NCBI GenBank assembly: GCA_029210645.1
Contig: JARGFT010000004.1
Location: 50,473-114,472, forward strand
DNA from: Anaerosomatales bacterium
GTDB lineage: Bacteria; Actinomycetota; Coriobacteriia; Anaerosomatales; SLCP01
DNA: 64,000 nt
Reading direction: 5' to 3'
The notes beneath the pieces were generated by a model. The model saw only the letters and a list, made by a program, of their open reading frames with translations. It was not told the DNA's origin and searched no databases. This document shows, piece by piece, positions 48,401 to 58,423 of the stretch. The translations under genes were made by a program, and so were the position numbers. How positions within the stretch are numbered: position 1 is the first letter of the stretch; every line of letters starts with the position of its first letter.

Positions 48401-48503
48401 GCGCTCCTCCTCACAGACCCGCCTCGCATGCGCACGAAAGACAGCGGTGCACGGTATATGCGAGTATAGCCGCACACGCCAGCGTACCGAAGGGAGCGAT
48501 CGC

Positions 48504-48779
48504 ATGCGCACCCCGGCCATTCTCTCGGTCCTCGGCGAAGACCGCGTCGGTCTCGTCGCCGCCATCTCCCGCGTGCTTGCCGATGCCGGTGCCAACATCG
48601 AGGACATCAGGCAGACCATCATCGGCGGTGTGTTCTCGATGACGATGCTCGTCACCGTCGACGAGGACGCGACGCCCTTCGACGAGCTGCAGGCCCTCCT
48701 GGCTGCCGCCGGCGAAGAGATAGGCGTGCAGGTCACGTTCCAGCGGGAGGACGTCTTCCGCTTCATGCACCGCATCTGA
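48504..48779 (+). CDS. ACT-domain protein (UPF0237 type)
   Basis: ILSVLGEDRVGLVAAISRVLADAGANIEDIRQTIIGGVFSMTMLV. Confidence 0.88.
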   Translation: MRTPAILSVLGEDRVGLVAAISRVLADAGANIEDIRQTIIGGVFSMTMLVTVDEDATPFDELQALLAAAGEEIGVQVTFQREDVFRFMHRI

Positions 48780-48803
48780 CGCCCGCCCGGACGGGAGCGA
48801 ACC

Positions 48804-50171
48804 ATGCTGAACATCTCTCCTGAGGAGATCGTCGAGACACTGCTGATGATCACGCAGCAGAACCTCGACATCCGCACCGTGACGCTCGGACTCTCGCTCG
48901 AAGACTGCGCCGATGAGGACCTCAACGTCATGTCGGAGAAGGTCTACCGTGCCGTCACCGAACGGGCCGAGCGCCTTGTGCCGGTCTGCGACGCGATCAG
49001 CCGGGAGTACGGCATCCCCATCGTGAACAAGCGCATCGCGGTCACGCCGATGGCCCAGCTCGCGTCGGCGTGTCGCGACGCCGACGTCACACCGCTGGCA
49101 GAAGCACTCGACCGGGCTGCGCGCGAGGTCGGTGTCGACTTCGTGGGCGGGTTCTCGGCACTCGTACACAAAGGCACCGGGGACGGCGACGCCCGCCTGA
49201 TCGCTTCTATCCCGCACGCGCTCTCGACCACCGAGCGGGTCTGCGCCTCGGTCAACGTGGCCTCGACGCGCGCCGGCATCAACATGGACGCGGTCCTGCG
49301 TATGGCGGAGGCCATCAAGGAGACGGCCGCCCTCACCGCCGAGCGTGACTCGTTCGGCTGCGGCAAGCTCGTCGTCTTCAGCAACATGGTCGAGGACAAC
49401 CCCTTCATGGCGGGAGCGATGCACGGCGCGGGCGAGCCCGACGCGGTCGTCAACGTCGGCATCTCGGGCCCCGGCGTGGTCCGGGCCGTGGTCTCGGCCC
49501 TGCCCGAGGACGCCGACCTCACCTCGGTTGCCGAGGCCATCAAGGCCACGGCCTTCAAGATCACGCGCGCCGGTGAGCTCATCGCACGCGAGGCGGCACG
49601 CCGGCTCGGCGTCCAGATGGGCATCGTGGACCTGTCGCTCGCGCCCACCCCCGCCGAGGGCGACAGCGTCGCCGATATCATCGAGGCGATCGGCGTGAAG
49701 CGCTGCGGCGGACCGGGAACCACCACCGCGCTCGCGCTGCTCAACGACGCCGTCAAGAAGGGCGGCGCGATGGGCACGTCAAGCACAGGGGGGTTGTCGG
49801 GCGCGTTCATCCCGGTGTCCGAGGACGCAGGAATGGTACGTGCCGTCACGGACGGAGCGCTCACGCTGGAGAAGCTCGAGGCGATGACCAGTGTGTGCTC
49901 GGTGGGCCTCGACATGATCGTGGTCCCGGGCGACACGCCCCCAGAGACGCTGGCCGCGGTCATCGCCGACGCGTGCGCGATCGGCGTCATCAACAACAAG
50001 ACGACCGCGACGCGGCTCATACCGGCAGCAGGCAAGTCGGTGGGGGACACCGTGGAGTACGGCGGGCTGTTCGGCGCGGCACCCGTGATGTCGGTGAACG
50101 GGTGGGCCGGCACGAAGCTCATCCGGCGCGGCGGACGTTTCCCGGCCCCGCTCGGCAGCCTCAGGAACTGA
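48804..50171 (+). CDS. UPF0210 / DUF711 (PFL) family protein
   Basis: [87 protein letters not shown]. Confidence 0.88.
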   Translation: MLNISPEEIVETLLMITQQNLDIRTVTLGLSLEDCADEDLNVMSEKVYRAVTERAERLVPVCDAISREYGIPIVNKRIAVTPMAQLASACRDADVTPLAEALDRAAREVGVDFVGGFSALVHKGTGDGDARLIASIPHALSTTERVCASVNVASTRAGINMDAVLRMAEAIKETAALTAERDSFGCGKLVVFSNMVEDNPFMAGAMHGAGEPDAVVNVGISGPGVVRAVVSALPEDADLTSVAEAIKATAFKITRAGELIAREAARRLGVQMGIVDLSLAPTPAEGDSVADIIEAIGVKRCGGPGTTTALALLNDAVKKGGAMGTSSTGGLSGAFIPVSEDAGMVRAVTDGALTLEKLEAMTSVCSVGLDMIVVPGDTPPETLAAVIADACAIGVINNKTTATRLIPAAGKSVGDTVEYGGLFGAAPVMSVNGWAGTKLIRRGGRFPAPLGSLRN

Positions 50172-50178
50172 CGGGCGG

Positions 50179-50925
50179 CTAGATCCCCACCGCTTCGCGG
50201 AACGCCCGCACCTGACGGCGCGCGACCGGGATCTGCGTCTCATCGCGGTCCGCGGCGACCACGACGTACGCTCCCTCGGCCCGCAGGATCTCCCGCACCT
50301 TGTTGAGGTTGATCATGTAGCTGCGGTGGATCCGTGTGAAGTACTCCCTGCCCAGCCGGTCCTCGAGCTCCCCGAGGGTGAGGTCGACCAGATACTGGTT
50401 GTCGTCGGTGTGCGCGTAGGTCGACTTGTTGCGTGCCGACAGAAAGACGATGTCGTCGATGGAGAGCAGGATCGTACGCCCTCCCTTGCGGACCGCAAGC
50501 TTGCGCAGATCGCCGTCGGCCGAGCGCGACGTCTCTCCCATCATCCTCCGGCGACCCAGAGCGAGGCTCTGGAGGCGCGCCGAGAGCTCCTGGAGGTTGA
50601 AGGGCTTGGTGACGTACTGTTGGACTCCCTGCTTGAACGCGAGGATCTTCGCCAGGTCCTGCGTCTTTCCGGTGAGCATGATCACGGGGATGTCGGCGGT
50701 CTCGGGGCTGCCTCTCATCTCCATCAGCGCCATCCAGCCGTCGACCTTCGGCATCATGATGTCGAGGATCACCACGTCCACGTCTTCTACATCGAGCGTC
50801 TCGATGGCCTCGGCACCGTCTCTCGCCGAGAGCACGCGTATCCCGTCGAGCTCCAGTCCCGTGCGTATCATCTCGACGAGGGCATCGTCGTCATCGACAA
50901 CCAGGACAGTCACGCTATCGTTCAC
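50179..50925 (-). CDS. Response regulator, REC-LytTR
   Basis: VLVVDDDDALVEMI, VVILDIMMPKVDGW, VIMLTGKTQ, KPF; LytTR: DDIVFLSARNKSTYAHTDDNQYLVDLTLGELEDRLGREYFTRIHRSYMINLNKVREI. Confidence 0.9.
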   Translation of the reverse strand: MNDSVTVLVVDDDDALVEMIRTGLELDGIRVLSARDGAEAIETLDVEDVDVVILDIMMPKVDGWMALMEMRGSPETADIPVIMLTGKTQDLAKILAFKQGVQQYVTKPFNLQELSARLQSLALGRRRMMGETSRSADGDLRKLAVRKGGRTILLSIDDIVFLSARNKSTYAHTDDNQYLVDLTLGELEDRLGREYFTRIHRSYMINLNKVREILRAEGAYVVVAADRDETQIPVARRQVRAFREAVGI

Positions 50926-51027
50926 CGGCAGACCCCTTGAATCGGCGGTGGGCGGCGGTCTGGCCGCCGCAAATGAGGAGTACCACCCATCGGCGGTTAC
51001 TACCGATAGTACCCCAGATTCTGCCCT

Positions 51028-52497
51028 TCAGACCGCGCTTGAGCGCTCGGACAGCCAGCGATCCATCGCACGCGCCGAGGTCTTACCCGCCCCCATCGCC
51101 AGGATGACTGTCGCCGCGCCCGTCACGATGTCGCCACCCGCGAACACACCGGGGATGTTCGTCGCGCCCTCGTCGCCGGTGAGCACGTAGCCGCGGCTGG
51201 AGCGCTCCAGATCGGGTGCAGCTTGCGCCAGCAGCGGATTGGCCCGCGTGCCAACCGCAACGATCACGATGTCGCAGTCGATCTCGAACTCGCTGTCCAT
51301 CACGCACACCGGCGCGCGGCGTCCGCTGTCGTCGGGCTCGCCGAGCTCCATGCGCGTCGCCACCAGACCGGTCACGAAGCCGTCGCGACCGAGGATCTCC
51401 GAGGGCGAGCAGAGCATCTTGAACTCGACACCCTCCTCGCGCGCGTGGTGCACCTCCTCGCGCCGTGCGGGCATCTCGTCTTCGGTGCGGCGGTAGACGA
51501 GGAAGACCTCCTCAGCGCCGAGCCTAAGTGCCGTGCGCGCCGAGTCCATCGCGACGTTGCCTCCACCGATGACCGCGACCTTGCGCCCACGGGCGACCGG
51601 GGTGTCGGACTTCGGGAACTCGTAGGCACCCATCAGATTCACGCGCGTGAGGAACTCGTTTGCCGAGTAGACGCCGTTCAGATTCTCTCCGGGCACGCCG
51701 AGGAACACCGGCAGCCCGGCTCCCGAGCCGATGAAGACCGCGTCGTAGCCCTCCTCGGTCATCAGCTCCTCGAGCGTGTAGGTGGCGCCGATGACCGCGT
51801 CGGTGACGATCTCGACGCCCATCTCGGTGAGCATGAAGATCTCCGCCTCGACGATGGCCTTGGGCAGGCGGAACTCGGGGATGCCGTAGGTGAGCACGCC
51901 GCCCGGCGCGTGCAACGACTCGAAGATGGTAACCGCATGCCCCAGACGGGCGAGCTCGCCCGCACAGGCAAGGCCGGCAGGACCGGAGCCGACGACCGCG
52001 CAGCGGAAGCCGGTGGGCCCGGCGATCTCAGGGACGCAGCGTTTCTCCAGCTCGCAGGCCAGATCGAAGTCACCGAGCCAGCGCTCGAGGCGCCCGATGG
52101 CGACCGGGTCACCCTTCTTGGCGAGCACGCACGCGATCTCGCACTGCTCCTCCTGCGGGCAGACACGCCCGCACATCGCCGGCAGGGCATTGCGCTCCTT
52201 GAGCACCGCGACCGCTTCGTGGTACTCGCCGTCGATGATATGGCCGATGAACGACTTGATGTCGATGTTGACCGGGCAGCCCTCGATGCACGTCGCGTTG
52301 CGGCACTGCAGGCACCGCGCCGCCTCGGCACGCGCCATCTCCTCGGTGTAGCCGAGTGCGACCTCGTCGAAATCCTGTGCACGCTCGGCAGCACCGCGCT
52401 CGGGCATCGGCGTGCGCGGTGCGCGCGAAGGACGATGGCGTGGCTTCTCGGCGGGACCGGCGGCGCCGGCGTCGGGCTCTACTGGTGGCATGAGCAC
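51028..52497 (-). CDS. NfnB/SudA/GltD-like NADPH:ferredoxin or glutamate synthase small-type oxidoreductase
   Basis: CLQCRNATCIEGCPVNIDIKSFI, CGRVCPQEEQCEIAC, VVGSGPAGLACAGELARLGHAVTIFE, VAVIGGGNVAMDSARTALRLGAEEVFLVYRR. Confidence 0.9.
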   Translation of the reverse strand: MLMPPVEPDAGAAGPAEKPRHRPSRAPRTPMPERGAAERAQDFDEVALGYTEEMARAEAARCLQCRNATCIEGCPVNIDIKSFIGHIIDGEYHEAVAVLKERNALPAMCGRVCPQEEQCEIACVLAKKGDPVAIGRLERWLGDFDLACELEKRCVPEIAGPTGFRCAVVGSGPAGLACAGELARLGHAVTIFESLHAPGGVLTYGIPEFRLPKAIVEAEIFMLTEMGVEIVTDAVIGATYTLEELMTEEGYDAVFIGSGAGLPVFLGVPGENLNGVYSANEFLTRVNLMGAYEFPKSDTPVARGRKVAVIGGGNVAMDSARTALRLGAEEVFLVYRRTEDEMPARREEVHHAREEGVEFKMLCSPSEILGRDGFVTGLVATRMELGEPDDSGRRAPVCVMDSEFEIDCDIVIVAVGTRANPLLAQAAPDLERSSRGYVLTGDEGATNIPGVFAGGDIVTGAATVILAMGAGKTSARAMDRWLSERSSAV

Positions 52498-53318
52498 CCC
52501 CTCGAGTAGTCGGCATCGGCCGCGCGCTCATCGTCGACGTAGACGCGCTGCCGGCTCATCAACTCCTCGAAGTCGACCTCCCAGCCGTCGAAGTCCGGAC
52601 CGTCCACGCAGCCGAACTTCGTCTCGCCGCCCACACTCACGCGGCACGCTCCGCACATACCGGTACCGTCGACCATGATCGGGTTGAGCGAAACCGTGCA
52701 GGGCACGTCGTGCTCCCGTGCCGTCGCCGCGCAGAACTTCATCATGATCGCCGGCCCGATGGCCATTGCATGGTCGATCTCACCGGCCTCGGCAAGGCGC
52801 TTGAGCGGTGCAGTCACCAGACCCTTCTCGCCGGCCGAACCGTCGTCGGTCACGACGAGCAGCTCTTTGAGCGGCAGCGCCTCGAACTCCTCGCGCAGGA
52901 TGAGCAGGTCCTCGTTGCGCGCGCCCAGCACGACCGTCACCTCGTTGCCGGCATCGGCCATCGCGCGCGCGACCGGATAGGCGACCGCCGCCCCCACGCC
53001 GCCACCGAGCACGGCGATGCGGCCCACGTCTTCGACGTGCGTCGGTATGCCGAGCGGACCCACCACGTCAGCGACGCTGTCGCCGACCTCGAAGTGGGAG
53101 AGCTCGTGCGTGGTCTTGCCCACTCTCATGAAGATGAACCGGATCCAGCCTCCCTCGGCCGACCAGTCCGAGAAGGTGAAGGGTACCCGCTCGCCATGAC
53201 CCGTCGTGCGCATGATGAAGAACTGCCCGGCGCGGGCCTTGCGAGCGACCCGTGGCGCACGCACGCCCATCTCGAACACGGCCTCGGAAAGCTGCCGTTT
53301 GTGGACTATCTCGAACAT
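52479..53318 (-). CDS. NfnA/SudB-like ferredoxin-NADP+ reductase subunit
   Basis: FNR-type FAD/NAD fold; C-terminal GTGMCGACRVSVGGETKFGCVDGPDFDGWEVDF [2Fe-2S] motif; overlaps downstream nfnB start. Confidence 0.9.
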   Translation of the reverse strand: MFEIVHKRQLSEAVFEMGVRAPRVARKARAGQFFIMRTTGHGERVPFTFSDWSAEGGWIRFIFMRVGKTTHELSHFEVGDSVADVVGPLGIPTHVEDVGRIAVLGGGVGAAVAYPVARAMADAGNEVTVVLGARNEDLLILREEFEALPLKELLVVTDDGSAGEKGLVTAPLKRLAEAGEIDHAMAIGPAIMMKFCAATAREHDVPCTVSLNPIMVDGTGMCGACRVSVGGETKFGCVDGPDFDGWEVDFEELMSRQRVYVDDERAADADYSRGCSCHQ

Positions 53319-53362
53319 CAGACCTCCTGTAGGGCACCGCTCGGGGCGGCTGGATGTCGCAC

Positions 53363-53372
53363 TAGTATACTA
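53363..53372. promoter_or_regulatory. Symmetric -10-like palindrome TAGTATACTA in divergent nfnA/apbE intergenic region
   Basis: Perfect 10-bp palindrome giving a TATACT/TAGTAT hexamer on each strand; 45 bp from nfnA start and 36 bp from apbE start. Confidence 0.5.
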
Positions 53373-53407
53373 ATCGTCGACCGTTCGTCACCCCGCCGAG
53401 GAGACCC

Positions 53408-54376
53408 GTGCCGCGCCAGCTGTGGACCATCGTCACGACCTGTGCGGTCCTGCTGGCTGCGCTGCTGCTCACAGCCTCATGCACGCGTGCCGACGAGCCG
53501 CTTCGCGAAAGCCGGGAAGCGCTGGGTACCGTCGTCGCGATCGCTGCGTACGGCCCCGATGAGACGGCGATGCGAGCGCCCGTCGATGCCGCGTATGCGG
53601 CGATGGAGGCGGTCGAGGCCGAGCTCGATGCGCACGACCCGGACTCGGCTATCGGACGCGTGAACGCGGCCGCCGAGCCCGCGCTCGAGGCGCTGCCTCC
53701 CCGAGCGGAGGCGGTACTCGACGCGATCTGCTTCCTCGAGGTGCGCGAGTGGTTCTCGCCGCAGCTCTGGGCGGCGACCGCGGCGTGGGACTTCGAGGAG
53801 GGCGGGAGCGTCCCGACACCTGCCGGGCTCCAGTCCGCGCTTGCAGACGGCCGCTGGGACTTCGGCGGTGCGGCAAAGGGTCTCGCGCTCGATGAGGCAG
53901 CGCTGGCTCTCGGCGACAGCGGCACGATCGACGCTGCGCTCATCTCCTCGGGTAGCACCACACTCGCGTTCGGAGAGAAACCCGACGGAGAGCCGTGGCG
54001 CATCGGCATCGAGGACCCGCGAGACCCTGCCGCGGTCATCACCACGGTCGAGGCCGGAGGCGACATCACCGTGTCGACCTCGGGCGATTACCAGCGGTAC
54101 TTCGAGCGCGACGGCGTCCGCTATCACCACATCCTCGACCCTGCGACCGCTCTGCCCGCACGCGGGCTGCGCTCGCTCACCGTCGTCGGCGACATCTCCG
54201 GCCTGGATTCCGACATCCTCTCGACCGCGCTGTTCGTGGCAGGCCCGGACGCGGCGATCGCGTACGCGGAGGAGCACGGGTTCGGGCTCGTGCTCGTCGA
54301 CGACGAGGGCCGGACACGTATCGTGCCCGGCCCCCAAGGGGCGCCGTGGAACATCGTCATCGAGGGCGCCGAATGA
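53408..54376 (+). CDS. apbE: FAD:protein FMN transferase (ApbE), lipoprotein
   Basis: Lipobox LLLTASC; WDFGGAAKGLALDEA; YQRYFERDGVRYHHILDPATALPARG; DSDILSTALFVAG. Confidence 0.92.
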   Translation: MPRQLWTIVTTCAVLLAALLLTASCTRADEPLRESREALGTVVAIAAYGPDETAMRAPVDAAYAAMEAVEAELDAHDPDSAIGRVNAAAEPALEALPPRAEAVLDAICFLEVREWFSPQLWAATAAWDFEEGGSVPTPAGLQSALADGRWDFGGAAKGLALDEAALALGDSGTIDAALISSGSTTLAFGEKPDGEPWRIGIEDPRDPAAVITTVEAGGDITVSTSGDYQRYFERDGVRYHHILDPATALPARGLRSLTVVGDISGLDSDILSTALFVAGPDAAIAYAEEHGFGLVLVDDEGRTRIVPGPQGAPWNIVIEGAE

Positions 54377-54386
54377 CCCGCCAGCG

Positions 54387-54749
54387 TTACCCGTCGATGA
54401 AGCTCTTGGCGAAGTCGTACACGAGCGGCATCTCGTAGACCTCGCCCTTCAGTGCCTTGAGGATCGCGAGAATCGCGAACACGAAGGCGACCAACCCGAC
54501 GATCCAACCGACCACCGGGATCCATGCAAGGCCCCATACGACGACGTTGAGCACGAGCGCCTGAACGGCGTGTGCCCGCGAGAACCGCTGGGTCTTATAG
54601 GGGTCGATGAGCAGTGCGACCAGGGCAACGATGAAGAACAGGTATCCGAGCACCGCCAGCAGCTTGGTCGTGCCATCGACCTCCGCGGCGGGTTCGGGTG
54701 ACGGTGGCGCCGGCGGCGCAACAGGAGTCTCGTCAGACATGGGATCCAT
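54387..54749 (-). CDS. DUF4870-like membrane protein
   Basis: [80 protein letters not shown]. Confidence 0.8.
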   Translation of the reverse strand: MDPMSDETPVAPPAPPSPEPAAEVDGTTKLLAVLGYLFFIVALVALLIDPYKTQRFSRAHAVQALVLNVVVWGLAWIPVVGWIVGLVAFVFAILAILKALKGEVYEMPLVYDFAKSFIDG

Positions 54750-54814
54750 CCTCTCGCTTCTCAGTGGAGCGGCCCCTCACCGCTCCGGTCCGGGCACCCG
54801 TTCGTGCCCTCGGA

Positions 54815-54844
54815 TTGAAATATACCCGTGTGCCCTGCTAGTAT
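54815..54844 (+). promoter_or_regulatory. Sigma70-type promoter for the M23 peptidase gene
   Basis: TTGAAA (54815-54820), 18-nt spacer, TAGTAT (54839-54844); 75 bp before the ATG at 54919. Confidence 0.6.
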
Positions 54845-54918
54845 CTTTCTCGACCTGCGCCTTCCGGGGCGAACTGCCGATACACATCATAGAACCGCCC
54901 ACCGGAGGTACTACAGCC

Positions 54919-56133
54919 ATGCATCGCGGCCGCGCATATCTCGCGTCTCTCCTCGTCTTCCTCTTCGTCCTCTCCTCGGTATCCCTCGCCCCCGGAGTGA
55001 CGCGCGAGGACATCGAGGCCTCCCGACAACGGGCCGAGCAGGCCCGCGAAGCCGCCAAGGCGGCCGAGGAGCGCGCTTCCGAGCTGCGCAAAGAGACCGA
55101 GGCGCTCGACAAGACCATCAGCGAGATAGGTGGTCAGATCCGCGAGCTCGACCCCCAGATCGCCGAGGCGACCGCCCGGACACAGCGACTTCTCGGCGAG
55201 GTCCGCGATCTGGAGGCGAAGGTCGCCGACAAGGAAGCCGAGATCGCCGAGACCGAGGCGGAGTACGACTTCCAGCAGGAACTCCTGAACGAGCGGATGA
55301 CCACGACGTACAAGCAGGGCACCTTCTTCTACTTCGATCTTCTGCTGGACGCCAAGACCATCAATGACCTCATCACGCGAACGACACTGGTCCAGCGCAT
55401 CATCAGCTCCAACAACGACATGGCGGTCCAGCTGATACACACCGGCAAGCAGCTCGAGTCAGCGCGCGCCGAGCTGGAGCGTGCGTTGCAGACCGCGGCG
55501 CAGAAGCGCGCGGAGGCCGCAGCGGTCGAGAAGAACCTCCGTTCGATGCGCTCGCAGCGCCAGTCCGCGCTCAACGGCCAGAAGGCGGCACAGAACCAGA
55601 AGTCCGCGCTGATGCAGGCGAGCGAGAAGGATGCCGAGCGCTACAAGCAGCAGGCCGAGGAGGAAGAGGCGGCGGCGCGGCGCATGGAAGCCGAGCTGCG
55701 TGCCGCAGCTTCGCGCGGTTCCGGACAGTACCAGGGCGGCGTGATGGCCTGGCCCGTACCGGGCGGCTCGCTGAGCTCGGCGTACGGCTGGCGGACGCAT
55801 CCGATCTTCGGTTCGCGACGGATGCACCACGGGATCGACATCAGCCGGGGCGGAGGAACGATCGTCGCAGCCGGTGACGGCACCGTGATCCGGGCGAGCT
55901 ACGGGTGGAACGGCGGCTACGGCAACATCATCGTGATCGACCATGGCGACGGCCTCACGACCCTGTATGCGCACATCCTGGACGGAGGCCTGAAGGTCTC
56001 GAACGGCCAGTCAGTCACGAAGGGTCAGGCTATCGCACTCGTGGGGTCGACCGGCTATTCGACCGGCCCGCACCTGCACTTCGAGGTCCGCGTCAACGGC
56101 GCGTCGACCAACCCGATGGCCTACGTGCAGTAG
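54919..56133 (+). CDS. Coiled-coil M23 (EnvC-like) murein hydrolase
   Basis: Signal peptide, long coiled coil, [25 protein letters not shown]...LTTLYAHI...[12 protein letters not shown] intact LytM motifs. Confidence 0.9.
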   Translation: MHRGRAYLASLLVFLFVLSSVSLAPGVTREDIEASRQRAEQAREAAKAAEERASELRKETEALDKTISEIGGQIRELDPQIAEATARTQRLLGEVRDLEAKVADKEAEIAETEAEYDFQQELLNERMTTTYKQGTFFYFDLLLDAKTINDLITRTTLVQRIISSNNDMAVQLIHTGKQLESARAELERALQTAAQKRAEAAAVEKNLRSMRSQRQSALNGQKAAQNQKSALMQASEKDAERYKQQAEEEEAAARRMEAELRAAASRGSGQYQGGVMAWPVPGGSLSSAYGWRTHPIFGSRRMHHGIDISRGGGTIVAAGDGTVIRASYGWNGGYGNIIVIDHGDGLTTLYAHILDGGLKVSNGQSVTKGQAIALVGSTGYSTGPHLHFEVRVNGASTNPMAYVQ

Positions 56134-56181
56134 AACCCCGGCGTCTCCGCCCGACTCGGGCAGCTGAACTCACGCAGCACG

Positions 56182-56751
56182 CTACTCGCGCGTGTTGAAC
56201 TCGTTCATCGCCGAGGCGACCCCGTGCTCGATGATGTGCAACACCGCCTGCTCGCCGAGCACCACGGCCTCTCCGAGCTTCTCGGCCGCGATGCGCCCCA
56301 TGGGCTCGAGCACGTAGTCGGCGGGGTCCTGGCGCCCGGGGGGGCGCCCGACACCGATCCGCACCCGCAGGTACTCCCCGCTGCCGAGCCGCTGGTGCAG
56401 CGAGCGCAGGCCGTTGTGGCCGCCGTGCCCGCCGCCGGACTTCACCCGGATGCTTCCCTCGGGAAGGTCGATATCGTCGTGCACGACGATCAGCCGCTCG
56501 AGCGGCACCTCGTAGTGGTCGACGAGGCGGCCGACCGGACTGCCGGAGACGTTCATGAATGACTGAGGCTTGGCGAGCACCACGTCGGCATCGCCCGCCC
56601 GGACGACCGAGGTCCTCGCGCCGGCCTCGTCCTTCCAGTAGGCGGCGCGGAGTTCCTCGGCAAGGTGATCGACCACCATGAAGCCCGCGTTGTGGCGGGT
56701 GAGCTCGTAGCGCGGGCCAGGATTACCCAGGCCCGCCACCAGATAGACCAT
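56182..56751 (-). CDS. pth: Peptidyl-tRNA hydrolase
   Basis: YLVAGLGNPGPRYELTRHNAGFMVVDHLA; VLAKPQSFMNVSG; VVHDDIDLPEGSIRVKSGGGHGGHNGLRS. Confidence 0.95.
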   Translation of the reverse strand: MVYLVAGLGNPGPRYELTRHNAGFMVVDHLAEELRAAYWKDEAGARTSVVRAGDADVVLAKPQSFMNVSGSPVGRLVDHYEVPLERLIVVHDDIDLPEGSIRVKSGGGHGGHNGLRSLHQRLGSGEYLRVRIGVGRPPGRQDPADYVLEPMGRIAAEKLGEAVVLGEQAVLHIIEHGVASAMNEFNTRE

Positions 56752-56757
56752 GCGGCC

Positions 56758-57408
56758 CTAGGCCTCCTCGGATGACTCCTCGGAAGCCTCCTCGCCGATG
56801 ACCTCGGGTTCCGCGACCTCCTCGGCCAGCTCTTCCTCGGTGGGCTCGAGCGTCGGGACCGTCACCGAGCAGACAACGCCTTCGGGATCGTCGGTGATCT
56901 CGACACCCTCGGGTGCGACCAGATCTGCGACGGTGATCGCGTGGCCCATCTCGAGCTCGGAGATGTCTACGTCGATCGAATCAGGAAGATCGGCGGGAAG
57001 CGCCTCGACCATGACCTCGCGCATGCTGTGCATGAGCACGCCGCCGGCCTTCACGCCGGGGGAGTCGCCCACGAAGTTGAAGGACAGGGTGGCCTGCAGC
57101 TTCTGGTCCATACGGATGGCGAGGAAGTCGACGTGAAGGATGTTGCCCTTCACGGGGCTGTGCTGGACCTCGCGGATGACTGCGTTGACGGGCTTCTTCT
57201 CCGCCTCAAGCGCGATGGAGACGATAGTCGAGCCGGCACCGTGGTGAGCCATCATGAGCTCGAACTCGTGACGGTCGAGCGCGAGCGACACGGTGTCGCG
57301 CGCCGGCCCGTACAGAACCGCGGGGATCTCGCTCGAGCCGGCGAGGCGCCGGTTCTGCTTGCCCGTGGTCTCGCGGACCCGTGCTTGGATGTGAGCGGAT
57401 TCGGTCAT
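56758..57408 (-). CDS. rplY: 50S ribosomal protein L25/general stress protein Ctc
   Basis: RRLAGSSEIPAVLYGPARDTVSLALDRHEFE; VREVQHSPVKGNILHVDFLAI; acidic C-terminal tail. Confidence 0.93.
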   Translation of the reverse strand: MTESAHIQARVRETTGKQNRRLAGSSEIPAVLYGPARDTVSLALDRHEFELMMAHHGAGSTIVSIALEAEKKPVNAVIREVQHSPVKGNILHVDFLAIRMDQKLQATLSFNFVGDSPGVKAGGVLMHSMREVMVEALPADLPDSIDVDISELEMGHAITVADLVAPEGVEITDDPEGVVCSVTVPTLEPTEEELAEEVAEPEVIGEEASEESSEEA

Positions 57409-57460
57409 GCGTTCCGTTCTCCTTTCGAATGCCGTCGTCCGGCGGGCCCGGACGCGGCCG

Positions 57461-58423
57461 TCAGAGCTGGAAGTCCGGGTCGAACAGCTCAGACACTGAC
57501 TCGTTGTTGTACACGTTCTGGATAGCGCGCGCGAACAGCGGCGCGACGCTCAGTACTCGTATCTTCCCTCCGCGCCGGTCCTCGGGAACGGGCAACGTGT
57601 TCGTCACCACGACCTCGCAGATCGGCGATGCTTCCATGCGCTCGTACGCGGGACCGGAGAAGATGCCGTGCGTCGCCGTCACGTACACCGACTTCGCGCC
57701 CTTCTGCATCAGGCTCTTCGCACCCTCTGTCACCGAGCCTGCCGTGTCGATCATGTCGTCGATCACGATGCAGGTGCGTCCCTCCACCTCGCCGATGACG
57801 TGCGTGATCTCGGCGACGTTGTGCTCCGGTCGACCCTTGTGCATGATCGCCAGACTCGCTCCGCACATGTCGGCGAACTTCTTGGCGACCTTCACGCGGC
57901 CGACGTCCGGTGACACGATACACAGGTTCTCGAGCTCGAGGCTCTCGAAGTAGTCGGAGAGGATCGGCAGCGCGGTCAGGTGGTTCACGGGCTGATCGAA
58001 GAAGCCCTGGATCTGACCTTGGTGCAGGTCCATCGCGATGACCTTGTCGATCCCGGCCGTGGTCATCAGATCGGCCACGAGCTTCGCGGTGATCGGCTCG
58101 CGCGCTGCTGACTTCTTATCTTGGCGGGCGTAACCGTAGTGACTGACGACAGCGGTGATGCTGCGTGCCGAGGCGCGCTTGCCCGCATCGGCCATGATCA
58201 GCATCTCCATGATCGAGTCGTTGACCGGGTTGCACGCCGACTGGATCAGGAACACGTCGGCGCCGCGAACGCTCTCGAGATAGCGCACGTAGATCTCACC
58301 GTTAGCGAACTTCGAGATCTTCACGTTGCCCAGTTCGATGCCGAGATGCTTCGCAACGTCCTCCGCGAGCTCGCGGTTGGACGTGCCGCTGAACACCATC
58401 ATCCGCCTGCCGGTCTCGCTCAT
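57461..58423 (-). CDS. prs: Ribose-phosphate pyrophosphokinase
   Basis: VFSGTSNRELAEDVAKHLGIELG; GYARQDKKSAAREPITAKLVADLM; CIVIDDMIDTAGSVTEGAK. Confidence 0.95.
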   Translation of the reverse strand: MSETGRRMMVFSGTSNRELAEDVAKHLGIELGNVKISKFANGEIYVRYLESVRGADVFLIQSACNPVNDSIMEMLIMADAGKRASARSITAVVSHYGYARQDKKSAAREPITAKLVADLMTTAGIDKVIAMDLHQGQIQGFFDQPVNHLTALPILSDYFESLELENLCIVSPDVGRVKVAKKFADMCGASLAIMHKGRPEHNVAEITHVIGEVEGRTCIVIDDMIDTAGSVTEGAKSLMQKGAKSVYVTATHGIFSGPAYERMEASPICEVVVTNTLPVPEDRRGGKIRVLSVAPLFARAIQNVYNNESVSELFDPDFQL

